Below are positions 41,221-50,117 of a DNA stretch of 64,000 nucleotides, in pieces; position 1 is the first letter of the stretch, and each line of letters begins with the position of its first letter. A program made the position numbers and the translations under genes. This DNA comes from Xaviernesmea oryzae. GTDB taxonomy: Bacteria; Pseudomonadota; Alphaproteobacteria; Rhizobiales; Rhizobiaceae. The notes below the pieces were generated by a model that searched no databases, had not been told where the DNA came from, and saw nothing but the letters and a program-made list of their open reading frames with translations. Location of the stretch: positions 124,001 through 188,000 of the forward strand of contig NZ_FOAM01000007.1 of assembly GCF_900109605.1 (NCBI RefSeq). Reading direction: 5' to 3'.

Positions 41221-43311
41221 CTAGGCGTCGCCGCCTTGATCCAGGCCATAGATCTCGCCCGTGAGCCAGGCCGGCCAGTCTCGCTCGAAGAAGGATTTGG
41301 CAGCCTCGTCAAAACGACGGTTGGGGCGGGTCGTGATGGAGAAGATATCGCCGTCATAATGCAAGACGATCTGTTCCTGCCGATGCGCGTCCTGCTCCTT
41401 GCGAAAGCGAAAGTTCTCGAGTGGACCGGATCGGGCCTGTGGCAGACAGTCGCCGAGCGGATCGCAAATCGCACGCGCGCCACGGCTGCCGCCGCCCTGG
41501 CGGATGAAGTGATCGAGCGCCGCCAGCACCGCTTCCGACGCCAGCGCCATCTGCCGCCACTGGAGAACCCGTCCGATCTCCGCCGCCCGCTCGAAGGCGA
41601 GGCCCTTCTCCCGGATCTCGGCATTCAGTTGCCGGGCCTCGCGCAGCGCGGCGGAAACGCGATCGGGAAAGCAGATTAGCCCCGCCTCGTCGCTCATGCG
41701 CGCTTGCACGGCATGGCGCACGCTTCTTACGTCCAGGCCGCCATCCGGCTGGAGAAGAGTGAGGCTGTCTTTTATGGCTTGGTCTGCCGCGGCTGATGGA
41801 CCACGATGCGGTGCCTGGCGGGCAAGGCCGCTGGCATCGATATGCTCCGCCACGCGGGTGCCGAAGACCTGGCCGGCATTGAGCGCCGCACCGCCCGGTC
41901 GCGTGACGCCATGGGTGCCGGCCGCCTCACCGACGGCATAGCATCCGGCAAGGCTGCTGCGGCCCCAGATATCGACCATCACGCCGCCATTCATATGCTG
42001 GTTGTTGACGGCGAATTCGAGCGGGGAGCGGGCAATGTCGACCTTGTAGCGGCGGTAAAGCTCGATCGCGAGCGGGTTCATATGGGCAAGCCGCTCAATC
42101 GGCAGTGCCTGTTTGGCACCAGCCTTGCCGAGATAGGTTTTGACGTCCTCGTCCAGCCGGTCGAGCGAGAAGGGGAGGTCGCCGGGCACGGCTAAGGGGT
42201 TGCGGTTGAAATCCATGAACACCCGCCGCCCGGCCGCGCTCTCGCGCACGATTGCCAGATCGACCAGGCTGGAGCCGAAATCCAGCATCCGCTCCGAATG
42301 GAAGGGCCATTGATAGCCCTTGCGGAAGATGTTCGAGGCCATCTCCTGGGTGGAGCGGTAGATCTCGCCAAGGAAGTGATGCTCCACGCCAGCGCTGTCG
42401 ACCGAATAGATATGCGGGATCGCCTGAACGTAGGTGCCGGAGAGATTCCAGGGAAATCCCTCCCGGCGCGTGCCGATGCCGAATTGGCTTTCCGTCAGAT
42501 TGACCAGGGCGATACCGGCTTCCAGCGCCAGGCCAAGCGAGCCGAAGCAGCCATTCGGATAGACACTGTCGCGATAAAGCTCGCCCGGGCCGCCGGCGGC
42601 GAGGATCAGCGTGTCACAGACAAAAAGGGTCAGGCCATAGGGATTGTCGTGCGTCCGCTCATGCGGGCGAACCGCCAAGAGCCCGGCGATGCGGCGCTGC
42701 GCGCCATCGCCCTCGGTCAGGAGCTTGACTGCCGTCGTATGGTTGAAGAGCGGGATGGCGAGCCGCAGCGCCTCCTGCCCGAGCACCTTCACCATCAGCC
42801 GCGAGGTGCGCGGGCCGCAGCTGGTTGCCCGGCCCACCTCGTCATGATCGGTCTGGTAGCGCAGGGTGGCGCCGAGCGCATTCTGCGGCAAGGGCAGGCC
42901 GAGAAACTGCAACGAGGCCATCATCCGGGCGGAGCCGACGGCCTCGACATAGGCCGTATCCTCGTCCATGGCGCCGCCGGCCCGGATGGCGCGGGCCATC
43001 GCCTTGAAATTATCGCCCTGATCGGCCGTGTTGGCAGTGTGCAGCGTCTGCTTGTCGGAGCCGGAACAGGCCGAGGTACCGCCCCAGGCGCTCTGGCTGA
43101 CGATCAGCACGTCATTGTCCCGGCGCTTCAGCTCGACGGCGGCCCGCAGACCTGCCGCGCCGGAACCGATGACGACGCAGCCCGCACGATAGACCGGCAC
43201 CGCGAAGCCGGAAAGCCGCATCGTCTCCTCAGCCGGCGCCACTGGGGCAAGCTTGGGCATGTCGACATCGGTCAGGGCGTCGAGAATGGATTGCGGCACG
43301 CCTGATGTCAT
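41221..43311 (-). CDS. FAD-dependent oxidoreductase, fumarate reductase/succinate dehydrogenase flavoprotein-like
   Basis: Flavoprotein (696 aa) of the FAD-binding-2 family. The dinucleotide-binding GCVVIGSGAAGLRAAVELK motif is at about residues 43-61. The flavin-linked GGTSACSGSDKQTLHT and the HMNGGVMVDIWGRSSLAGCYAVGEAAGTHGV region are typical of the L-aspartate oxidase/fumarate reductase group. The C-terminal helical domain from about residue 530 is also present. AGGAG precedes ATG 43311. It lies 315 bp downstream of the Gfo/Idh/MocA gene, same strand, with an intergenic repeat pair between. It is soluble with no anchor, so a specific dehydrogenase or oxidase role is likely; the substrate is unknown. 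Confidence 0.88.
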   Translation of the reverse strand: MTSGVPQSILDALTDVDMPKLAPVAPAEETMRLSGFAVPVYRAGCVVIGSGAAGLRAAVELKRRDNDVLIVSQSAWGGTSACSGSDKQTLHTANTADQGDNFKAMARAIRAGGAMDEDTAYVEAVGSARMMASLQFLGLPLPQNALGATLRYQTDHDEVGRATSCGPRTSRLMVKVLGQEALRLAIPLFNHTTAVKLLTEGDGAQRRIAGLLAVRPHERTHDNPYGLTLFVCDTLILAAGGPGELYRDSVYPNGCFGSLGLALEAGIALVNLTESQFGIGTRREGFPWNLSGTYVQAIPHIYSVDSAGVEHHFLGEIYRSTQEMASNIFRKGYQWPFHSERMLDFGSSLVDLAIVRESAAGRRVFMDFNRNPLAVPGDLPFSLDRLDEDVKTYLGKAGAKQALPIERLAHMNPLAIELYRRYKVDIARSPLEFAVNNQHMNGGVMVDIWGRSSLAGCYAVGEAAGTHGVTRPGGAALNAGQVFGTRVAEHIDASGLARQAPHRGPSAAADQAIKDSLTLLQPDGGLDVRSVRHAVQARMSDEAGLICFPDRVSAALREARQLNAEIREKGLAFERAAEIGRVLQWRQMALASEAVLAALDHFIRQGGGSRGARAICDPLGDCLPQARSGPLENFRFRKEQDAHRQEQIVLHYDGDIFSITTRPNRRFDEAAKSFFERDWPAWLTGEIYGLDQGGDA

Positions 43312-43384
43312 GGATCGGATCTCCTGCGGTTTGTTTGGCGTGGCGCTCGGCCTGGGTTCACTTAGGCGCGGGCGTTGCGGAGAA

Positions 43385-43424
43385 GCCCCCTCACCCTGCC
43401 CTCTCCCCCAGGGGAGAGGAGGCC
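43385..43424 (+). repeat. Intergenic palindromic repeat, copy 1
   Basis: Contains a 9-bp stem CCTCTCCCC-CA-GGGGAGAGG (43400-43419) preceded by a CCCCTCACCCTGCC arm. The unit reappears, diverged and in opposite orientation, at 43545-43592. Such GGGGAGAG-type elements are common in rhizobial and Brucella intergenic DNA. Confidence 0.6.
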
Positions 43425-43544
43425 AGTGGCCCACGCCAAGCCCCGAATGGGGCAGGGCCTCAGTCTCTTCTCCGCGAGGCGAAAGCAGGCATCTGCCTCA
43501 AGCACGATCGGGTTGAGCCGTGGTCGGGCGTTTGCATCATGGTC

Positions 43545-43592
43545 TCTTCTCCCCATCGGGGAGAAGGTACCGGCAGGCGGATGAGGGGCCTG
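43545..43592 (-). repeat. Intergenic palindromic repeat, copy 2 (inverted)
   Basis: Perfect 9-bp stem CTTCTCCCC-ATC-GGGGAGAAG (43546-43566), followed by GTACCGGCAGGCGGATGAGGGG. Read on the minus strand it matches copy 1 in layout, so the two form an inverted pair in the 315-bp gap between the flavoprotein and Gfo/Idh/MocA genes. No gene is seen in that gap. Confidence 0.6.
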
Positions 43593-43626
43593 CGCTTTGC
43601 CCCTTCTATCCGTCTCGCCACCACCC

Positions 43627-44796
43627 TCAGGTGCTGGGAATCTCCACCCAGCGCTTCAGGCGCGAGGACTCCATGCAGGCATCGACGATCTGGCAGATAT
43701 GATGGCCGTTCTCGAAGGTCGGCCACATCGGTGTCTTGGTGGTGATCGAGCGGATGACCTCGGCCGCCTCGATGATCTTGCTCTCATTATAGCCGAGGCC
43801 GAAATTCGGCAGCGGCAGGAAAGCGCGGTAGGACGGGTGCTCCGGCCCGACATCGATGGCGCGGAAGCCGGCGCGGCCTGGCCTGTCCTCATGGCTGTAG
43901 AAGCGCAGGCGGTTTACCTCGTCATAATCATAGGCGAGGCTGCCCTTGGTGCCGTAGATCTCATAGGTCTGACGGAATTTGCGGCCCGTGGCGGTGCGGC
44001 TGAAATCAACGAGACCGGCGGCGCCGTTCTCGAAGCGGCAGAGGAGATTGGTGGCGTCGGGATTGGTCACCTCCGCCCAGCGCTCCTCGCCCGTCAGCTC
44101 CGTCTGTCCGCCGATGGCGAGACCATCGACGACCGGGCGCTTCGGCGTGAGGATGAGGTTATCGGCAATCAGGGCGCTGACCCGCCCGACCAGGAATTCC
44201 ATGAAGCTGAAGACATGCGAGCCGGTATCGCCGACAATACCGGTCGGCGCCAGATCGCCATCGGCGCGCCACATGAAGGGCGCCAGCGGATCGCCGAACA
44301 CATCGATATGCTGGCAGCCCTTGAACATCTTGATCTCGCCGATCTCTCCCGCCTCGATGATCTCCTTGGCGAGGTCGTGAACCGGATTGCGCGGAAAGGC
44401 ATGGCCGACGCGGGTGATGACCCCCTGTTCACGCGCGAGATCGGCCAGTACACGCGCTTCCGCCGCCGTATTGGCCAGCGGCTTCTCGCAGAAGACGTGC
44501 TTGCCCGCCTTCAGGCCTGCCTCAGCCACCTCGAAATGCAGGTTGTCGGGCAGGCAGATGTCGATGAGGTCGATCTCGGGATCGTTCACCACTTGGCGCC
44601 AATCCTGCAGGATTTTGGCGCCGGGCGCGCGGCGCGCCAGATCATCCGCCCTTGCGGGATCGCGATCGACGATCGCCACCACCCGCGCCGTGCCGTGCGA
44701 GGTGCCGAAGAAATGCGGGAAGGTCTGGAAGGCCATGGTGTGGATCCTGCCCATCCAGCCCGAACCGCCGAGCACGGCCACTTTGACATCGGTCAT
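43627..44796 (-). CDS. Gfo/Idh/MocA-family dehydrogenase
   Basis: NAD(P)-dependent oxidoreductase (389 aa) acting typically on sugars, inositols or their keto derivatives. The Rossmann motif VLGGSGWMGRIH (about residues 6-17) and the conserved EKP in FCEKPLANTAAEA are present. The C-terminal alpha/beta substrate domain includes GDTGSHVFSFMEFLVG. Of two adjacent ATGs I prefer the second (44796) since AGGAG is then 6 nt away. It lies 46 nt after the GMC gene on the same strand, at the 3' side of the transporter operon. It probably reduces or oxidises a keto-sugar made by the GMC enzymes. Confidence 0.9.
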   Translation of the reverse strand: MTDVKVAVLGGSGWMGRIHTMAFQTFPHFFGTSHGTARVVAIVDRDPARADDLARRAPGAKILQDWRQVVNDPEIDLIDICLPDNLHFEVAEAGLKAGKHVFCEKPLANTAAEARVLADLAREQGVITRVGHAFPRNPVHDLAKEIIEAGEIGEIKMFKGCQHIDVFGDPLAPFMWRADGDLAPTGIVGDTGSHVFSFMEFLVGRVSALIADNLILTPKRPVVDGLAIGGQTELTGEERWAEVTNPDATNLLCRFENGAAGLVDFSRTATGRKFRQTYEIYGTKGSLAYDYDEVNRLRFYSHEDRPGRAGFRAIDVGPEHPSYRAFLPLPNFGLGYNESKIIEAAEVIRSITTKTPMWPTFENGHHICQIVDACMESSRLKRWVEIPST

Positions 44797-44842
44797 CATC
44801 GTCTCCTGAGTGTGCCGGCTTTCCGTCACGCCTGTCTCGGCA

Positions 44843-46498
44843 TCAACGGATATGGGCGCGGGCGCGCGGGCGGCTGTCGTTGCGCTCATGCGCGAAAATC
44901 GCACTTGGCAGGGGCGGCAGGTCGCGAATGATGTCCGCGCCCTTTTCGCCCACCATGATCGTCGGCGCATTAGTGTTGCTGGAGGTCACGCGCGGCATAA
45001 CCGACGAGTCGCAGACACGCAGACCTTCCAGCCCGTGGACCTTGAGGTCGAGCCCGACCACTGCCTCCGGCCCCGTGCCCATCTTGCAGGTGCCGACGGG
45101 GTGATGGTCGGTCTTGGCATTGGCGCAGCCATAGTCGAACAGCTGCTCATCGGTCCGGATATCAGGCCCCGGCAGGCGCTCGGCCAGGACGAAGGGCTTC
45201 AGCGCCGCCTGCTGCATGATCTCGCGGGCGATCTTCAGGCCTTCGAGCGACATTTTCCGGTCATGCGGGTCGGCCCAGTAGTTGGGGTCGATCAAGGGGG
45301 CGGCGGCCGGATCGGCGGAGGCAAGGCGCACCGTGCCGCGCGAACGGGGATGCAGATAGGCCGAATTCAGCGTCACGCCGGCATTTTTCAGCTTCTCGAC
45401 GCCCGCTTCGATGCCGGAGCCGAGGCCGAGATGGAACTGGATATCGGGCGAGCGGGCATCGGGATCGGCATACCAGAAGCCGCCGGTCTCGAAGAGCGAG
45501 GAGGCGACCGGGCCCGAGCGGAACAGCAGATATTCCAGCCCCGCCCAGAGCGTGCGGTGCAGCTTGGCGACGCTGTCATAGGTGTGGTCGCCGGTGCATT
45601 CGGCAATCACGAAGAGATCGAGGTGATCCTGCAGATTGCCGCCGACGCCGGGCAGATCATGCAGAACCTTGACGCCGGCGGACCGCAGATGGTCGGCCGG
45701 GCCGATGCCCGATTGCAGAAGCAGCTTGGGCGAACCGATGGCCCCGGAGGAGACCAGAACCTCCCGCTCGGCCCGGATGATCTCGCTGCCGCCCTTTCCG
45801 GCGATCTCGACGCCGACGGCGCGCTTTCCTTCCAGGACAATACGCGTCACCTGCGCATTCAGCCGCACGGTCAGGTTCTTGCGGTCCTTGATCGGCGCGA
45901 GATAGGCGAGCGAGGCCGAGGAGCGGCGGCGGTTGCGCTGGGTGAGCTGGTAGAAGCCGACACCGGCCTGCTGGCGTCCGTTGAAATCGGGATTGTAGGG
46001 GATGCCGAGTTCCTGGCCGGCGCGGATATAGGCATCGCAGATCGGCAGGGCCGAGACCGGCATCGAGACGCCGAGCGGGCCGCCATAGGCGTGATAGTCG
46101 TCGGCGAAGCGCTGGTTATCCTCTGCCCGCTTGAAATAGGGCAGAATGGAGCGGTAGTCCCAGCCGGTGCAGCCCTCCTCATCGGCCCATAGGTCGTAAT
46201 CGGCGGCGTTGCCGCGGGCATAGAGCTGGGCGTTGATCGAGGAGCCGCCGCCGACCACCTTGGCTTGGGTATAGCGCAGCACCCGGCCCTTCATGTGCTT
46301 TTGCGGCACGGTCTGCCAACCCCAGCTGGCGACGCCCTTGGTCATCTTGGCGAAGCCGGCCGGCATATGGAACAGCGGATGACGGTCACCGCCGCCTGCC
46401 TCCAGAAGCAGGACCTTCACGGTCGGATCTTCGCTCAGCCGGTTGGCGAGCACGCAGCCCGCCGGCCCGGCCCCCGTGATGATGTAATCGAAATGCAT
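44843..46498 (-). CDS. GMC oxidoreductase, choline-dehydrogenase-like
   Basis: FAD-dependent alcohol dehydrogenase (551 aa) of the glucose-methanol-choline superfamily. It has the FAD-binding ITGAGPAGCVLANRL motif, GMC signature 1 (KVVGGGSSINAQLYARG), signature 2 (GAIGSPKLLLQSGIG), and the C-terminal catalytic His/Asn pair in DHHPVGTCKMG and SSNTNAP. It would oxidise a primary or secondary alcohol to aldehyde or ketone. It is 51 nt downstream of a second, different GMC gene and belongs to the same operon as the transporter. It lacks a signal peptide, so it acts in the cytoplasm. Confidence 0.93.
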   Translation of the reverse strand: MHFDYIITGAGPAGCVLANRLSEDPTVKVLLLEAGGGDRHPLFHMPAGFAKMTKGVASWGWQTVPQKHMKGRVLRYTQAKVVGGGSSINAQLYARGNAADYDLWADEEGCTGWDYRSILPYFKRAEDNQRFADDYHAYGGPLGVSMPVSALPICDAYIRAGQELGIPYNPDFNGRQQAGVGFYQLTQRNRRRSSASLAYLAPIKDRKNLTVRLNAQVTRIVLEGKRAVGVEIAGKGGSEIIRAEREVLVSSGAIGSPKLLLQSGIGPADHLRSAGVKVLHDLPGVGGNLQDHLDLFVIAECTGDHTYDSVAKLHRTLWAGLEYLLFRSGPVASSLFETGGFWYADPDARSPDIQFHLGLGSGIEAGVEKLKNAGVTLNSAYLHPRSRGTVRLASADPAAAPLIDPNYWADPHDRKMSLEGLKIAREIMQQAALKPFVLAERLPGPDIRTDEQLFDYGCANAKTDHHPVGTCKMGTGPEAVVGLDLKVHGLEGLRVCDSSVMPRVTSSNTNAPTIMVGEKGADIIRDLPPLPSAIFAHERNDSRPRARAHIR

Positions 46499-46549
46499 AT
46501 CCGCTGTCCTATCGAAGGCAGGAAAGGCTGAAGGAAAGGGCCGCCGCGC

Positions 46550-48055
46550 TCATGATCGAAGCTCCGTGGCGGCGATGTAGTCGGCCACGCGCAGCGCCTG
46601 GCTCGCCACGGTCAGCGCCGGGTTCACGGCTGCCGAGGTGGGCAGGAAGCTTGCGTCGACCACGAAGAGATTTCGATGGTCGAAGGCACGGCAGTAGATG
46701 TCGAGCGGTGCGGCTGCCGGATCGAGACCGATCCGCACGGTTCCGCATTGATGCGACGGCGTGCGCTTGTCGAAGGGCTTCGCCAGCACGACCGGGAAGC
46801 CGATGGACTTCAGGATGGCCTTGAGCTTGGCGACCAGCGCCAGATGCGCATCCCAGTTCGTGCGCCGCCATTGCAGGATCACCCGCTCGCCATCGACCAT
46901 GACCCGGCTGTCGGGATGCGGGATATCCTCGCTCATGGCATAGAAGTCGATCGCGTGCCGGGCGAAGAGATCGAGCGCCCATTGCGGCACATGTGGCAGC
47001 GTGCCCTTGAGGATGGTGCCCGAGATGCGCCCGAGAAGCTGCACATTGCCGAGCGGCGGGCCTCCGTGACCGTCACTCAGATAGAAATCGTTGAAGGCAA
47101 AGGTCTTCTGATAGATCGACGTGTTGTTGAAGCGTGGCGAAAGGCCGATCACGGCGCTCGAATTGTGGTTCATGAAGTTCCGCCCGACCTGGTCGGAGGA
47201 ATTGGCAAGCCCCTTGGGATAGCGGCTGTTGGCCGAGCGCAGCAGCAGCACGGCCGACTGCACGGCGCCGGCCGAAAGAATGACCAGGTTTGGCGACAGG
47301 ATCTCGGTTGCGCCATCCTTGAGATAGACGATCCTGTTGATCCTGCCGTCGTCGCCGGTCTCCAGCCGGATGACGCGCGAGCCGGTCTGCAGGCGGACAT
47401 TGGGATGGCGCATGGCCAGCGCCAGGGCCGCCGTCTCGGCATCCATCTTGCCATCCTTGGAATTGGGATGCGCATCCCAGGGCGTCCTGGCCTTGGCCAG
47501 CCAGCGCTCGATATCGACGCCGAGCGGCAGGGAGGCCGGATGCAGGCCCGCGCGCTTCAGCCGCGCTTTGACATCGGCAATCGGCGGTTCGTCCGGTACC
47601 GGCGGATAGGGATAGGCCTGGGAATGATGCGGCTCGGTCGGGTCCTCGCCCAGCGCCCCGCGCACATTGTAAAGCTGCTCCGCCCGGCTGTACCAGGGCT
47701 CCAGCTCCTCATAAGGAAAGGGCCAGGCGGGGGACACGCCTTCCGCGTGCTGGATGACGCCGAAATCCTCCTCGCGGTAACGCGTCAGCACCGCGCCATA
47801 GAATTTCGAATTGCCGCCGACATAATAATAGTTGCCGGGGTTGAAGCCGGCGCCATCGGCCTCGTACCAGGTCTCCTTGGGCCTGAAATGGCCGTTCTGG
47901 AAGATCGCGCGCTGGTCTCGGTTGACGGGCAGATCGGCGATGTGATCGCCGGCCTCCAGGATCAGGATCTCGGCTCCCGTCGCGGCCAGGCCGGCCGCAA
48001 TGGTGGCGCCGCCGATGCCGGAGCCGATGATGACGATGTCAGCTGTGGTCGTCAT
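46550..48055 (-). CDS. GMC oxidoreductase, sugar/pyranose dehydrogenase type
   Basis: FAD-dependent GMC-type oxidoreductase (501 aa) of the subgroup with gluconate 2-dehydrogenase, fructose dehydrogenase and glycoside-3-dehydrogenase flavoproteins. The FAD motif IIGSGIGGATIAAGL is at the N-terminus. The region GFNPGNYYYVGGNSKFYGA replaces the classic GMC signature 1. The C-terminal catalytic pair is SHQCGT (His) and AVNPALT (Asn). Unlike periplasmic homologues it has no signal peptide and no small partner subunit or cytochrome next to it. It lies 12 nt after the transporter ATPase gene, so it is co-expressed with sugar uptake and probably oxidises the imported sugar. Confidence 0.9.
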   Translation of the reverse strand: MTTTADIVIIGSGIGGATIAAGLAATGAEILILEAGDHIADLPVNRDQRAIFQNGHFRPKETWYEADGAGFNPGNYYYVGGNSKFYGAVLTRYREEDFGVIQHAEGVSPAWPFPYEELEPWYSRAEQLYNVRGALGEDPTEPHHSQAYPYPPVPDEPPIADVKARLKRAGLHPASLPLGVDIERWLAKARTPWDAHPNSKDGKMDAETAALALAMRHPNVRLQTGSRVIRLETGDDGRINRIVYLKDGATEILSPNLVILSAGAVQSAVLLLRSANSRYPKGLANSSDQVGRNFMNHNSSAVIGLSPRFNNTSIYQKTFAFNDFYLSDGHGGPPLGNVQLLGRISGTILKGTLPHVPQWALDLFARHAIDFYAMSEDIPHPDSRVMVDGERVILQWRRTNWDAHLALVAKLKAILKSIGFPVVLAKPFDKRTPSHQCGTVRIGLDPAAAPLDIYCRAFDHRNLFVVDASFLPTSAAVNPALTVASQALRVADYIAATELRS

Positions 48056-48067
48056 GGCGGTCTCGTC

Positions 48068-49183
48068 TTACGCGATACGCGCTTGCGTCTGCGGATCGAA
48101 GAACACCGCCTTGTCCAGGTTGAAGGCGAGGCGGGCCATTTCACCGGCGCGGATGCGGGCATCCGCCCTGAGACGCGCGACCACCTCGCGGCCGCCGAGC
48201 TTCGTCACCGCGAAGGTGTCGGAGCCGGCAGGCTCGACCACGTCGATCAGGCAATCATTCTCGCAGAGGAACTGGGCGTGCCGGTCGGCGCCTTCCGGAT
48301 CTGTCAGCGCTTCCGGCCGAATGCCGAAAACGACCTCGCGATTTTCATAGGGTGCGAGCGACGACATGGCGGCGGCAACGGGCAGGCGGATCGCCTCACC
48401 GCCGGCGCGCTCCAGCGCTACGGCCAGGCCGTTCGGCTCGCGCGTGATCCGGCCGGAGAGCAGGTTCATCGCCGGCGAGCCCATGAAATCGGCCACGAAC
48501 ATGTTGGCGGGGTTGTTGTAGATTTCCGCCGGCGTGCCGAATTGCTGGACGATGCCCTCCTTCATCACCGCGATCTTGGTCGCCAGCGTCATGGCCTCGA
48601 TCTGGTCGTGGGTGACATAGACGATGGTCTTGCCGGTGGTCTGGTGCAGACGCTTGATCTCGGTGCGCATGTCGACGCGCAGCTTTGCATCGAGGTTGGA
48701 GAGCGGTTCGTCGAACAGGAAGAGCTTGGGATCGCGCACCAGGGCCCTGCCCATGGCGACGCGCTGGCGCTGGCCGCCGGAGAGCTGGCTGGGCTTGCGG
48801 TCGAGTAGATGGCCGATCTGCAGCACCTTGGCGACCTTGTCGATCGCCAGCTTGCGCTCGTCCGCTGGCACGCCGCGCATCTCCATGCCGAAGGCGATGT
48901 TTCCCGCCACCGTCATGTTCGGATAGAGCGCATAGCTCTGGAACACCATGGCGATATCGCGCTTGGAGGGATGCAGCTCGGCGATGCTGCGCTCGTCCAC
49001 CTTGATGTCGCCCTCGGTGATCGTTTCCAGGCCGGCGATGGTGTTGAGCAGCGTGGACTTGCCGCAGCCGGAGGGGCCGACCAGCACGAGAAAGCCGCCC
49101 TTGTCCAGTTCGATGTCGATGCCCTTGAGGATCTCGAGCGCGCCATAGCGCTTTCTCAGGCCAGAAATATGCAGAAAGGCCAT
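48068..49183 (-). CDS. CUT1 sugar ABC transporter ATP-binding protein (UgpC/MalK-type)
   Basis: Cytoplasmic ATPase (371 aa). Complete motifs: Walker [16 protein letters not shown]-loop [14 protein letters not shown], signature [16 protein letters not shown], Walker [14 protein letters not shown]-loop YVTHDQIEAM. The C-terminal TOBE domain (VVFGIRPEALTDP) is full length. AGGATAAAGCC precedes the ATG. It is the fourth gene of the glucose-type transporter operon, 4 nt after the second permease, and is followed closely by the two GMC genes. Confidence 0.94.
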   Translation of the reverse strand: MAFLHISGLRKRYGALEILKGIDIELDKGGFLVLVGPSGCGKSTLLNTIAGLETITEGDIKVDERSIAELHPSKRDIAMVFQSYALYPNMTVAGNIAFGMEMRGVPADERKLAIDKVAKVLQIGHLLDRKPSQLSGGQRQRVAMGRALVRDPKLFLFDEPLSNLDAKLRVDMRTEIKRLHQTTGKTIVYVTHDQIEAMTLATKIAVMKEGIVQQFGTPAEIYNNPANMFVADFMGSPAMNLLSGRITREPNGLAVALERAGGEAIRLPVAAAMSSLAPYENREVVFGIRPEALTDPEGADRHAQFLCENDCLIDVVEPAGSDTFAVTKLGGREVVARLRADARIRAGEMARLAFNLDKAVFFDPQTQARIA

Positions 49184-49187
49184 GGCT

Positions 49188-50117
49188 TTATCCTTTGACG
49201 GCGCCCGCCATCAGACCGCGAACGAAATAGCGGCCGGCGACGATGTAGACGAGGAGGGTTGGCATGGCGGCGATCATCGCGGCGGCCATGTTGACGTTGT
49301 ATTCCACCACCCCGGTCGAGGTGTTGACGACGTTGTTCAGCGCCACCGTCATCGGCATGGACTCGCCCGATCCGGCATAGGCCGAGGCGAACAGGAAGTC
49401 GTTCCAGATATTGGTGAACTGATAGATCACGGTGACGACGATGATCGGCAGCGAATTGGGCAGCATGATCCGCCGGAAGATCTGGAAGAAGCTGGCGCCA
49501 TCGACCTGGGCGGCGCGCACCAGCTCATTGGGAAAGGCTTCGTAATAATTGCGGAAGAACAGCGTGGTGAAGCCGAGCCCGTAGATCACATGAACGATCA
49601 CCAGATTGACCGTGGGATTGCCGAGGCCGAAGGACAGGCCGACTTGATCCTGCAGTGTGACCCCCAAGCGGCCGAGGCTGCCGAGGATGGTCGCCATCGG
49701 CAAAAGCACGGACTGGAAGGGAATGAAGCAGGCAAACAGCATCAGTCCGAAGACCAGCGTGTGGCCGGGAAAGCGCCATTTGGTCAGCACATAGCCGTTC
49801 AGCGCGCCGAGGATGGTGGAGATGGCCACGGCCGGAACCACCATCTTCAACGAGTTCCAGAAATAGCCCTTGATGCCGGCGCAGGTGAGCCCGACGCAGG
49901 TCTCGCCCCAGGCCTTGAGCCAGGGATCGATGGTCGGCGCCTGGGGCAAGGAGAGCATGTTGCCGTTCTGGATCTCGTCCATGGTCTTGAACGAGGTGAC
50001 CAGCATGACGAAGAGCGGCATCAGGTAGAGGATGGCGAAGAGGATCAGCAGGCCATAGATGGCGATCCGGCCGATCCAGCGGTTGTTCTGGCCATGCGAG
50101 AGGGCGGCGGCGCTCAT
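49188..50117 (-). CDS. CUT1 sugar ABC transporter permease (GtsC-like)
   Basis: Inner-membrane permease (309 aa) with six helices, the first at about residues 16-39. The EAA loop is LVRAAQVDGASFFQIFRRIMLP, and the end is RGLMAGAVKG. The NSLKMVVPAV and QIQNGNMLSLPQAP-type N-terminal region resembles glucose/mannose importers. The ATG overlaps the stop of the first permease by ATGA (50114-50117). It pairs with the 315-aa permease upstream. Confidence 0.92.
   Translation of the reverse strand: MSAAALSHGQNNRWIGRIAIYGLLILFAILYLMPLFVMLVTSFKTMDEIQNGNMLSLPQAPTIDPWLKAWGETCVGLTCAGIKGYFWNSLKMVVPAVAISTILGALNGYVLTKWRFPGHTLVFGLMLFACFIPFQSVLLPMATILGSLGRLGVTLQDQVGLSFGLGNPTVNLVIVHVIYGLGFTTLFFRNYYEAFPNELVRAAQVDGASFFQIFRRIMLPNSLPIIVVTVIYQFTNIWNDFLFASAYAGSGESMPMTVALNNVVNTSTGVVEYNVNMAAAMIAAMPTLLVYIVAGRYFVRGLMAGAVKG

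Noticed and set aside
46676-48808. 710-codon plus-strand frame opposite the GMC and ATPase genes
   Set aside because: Antisense shadow of well-supported genes; no ribosome-binding site or domain pattern.
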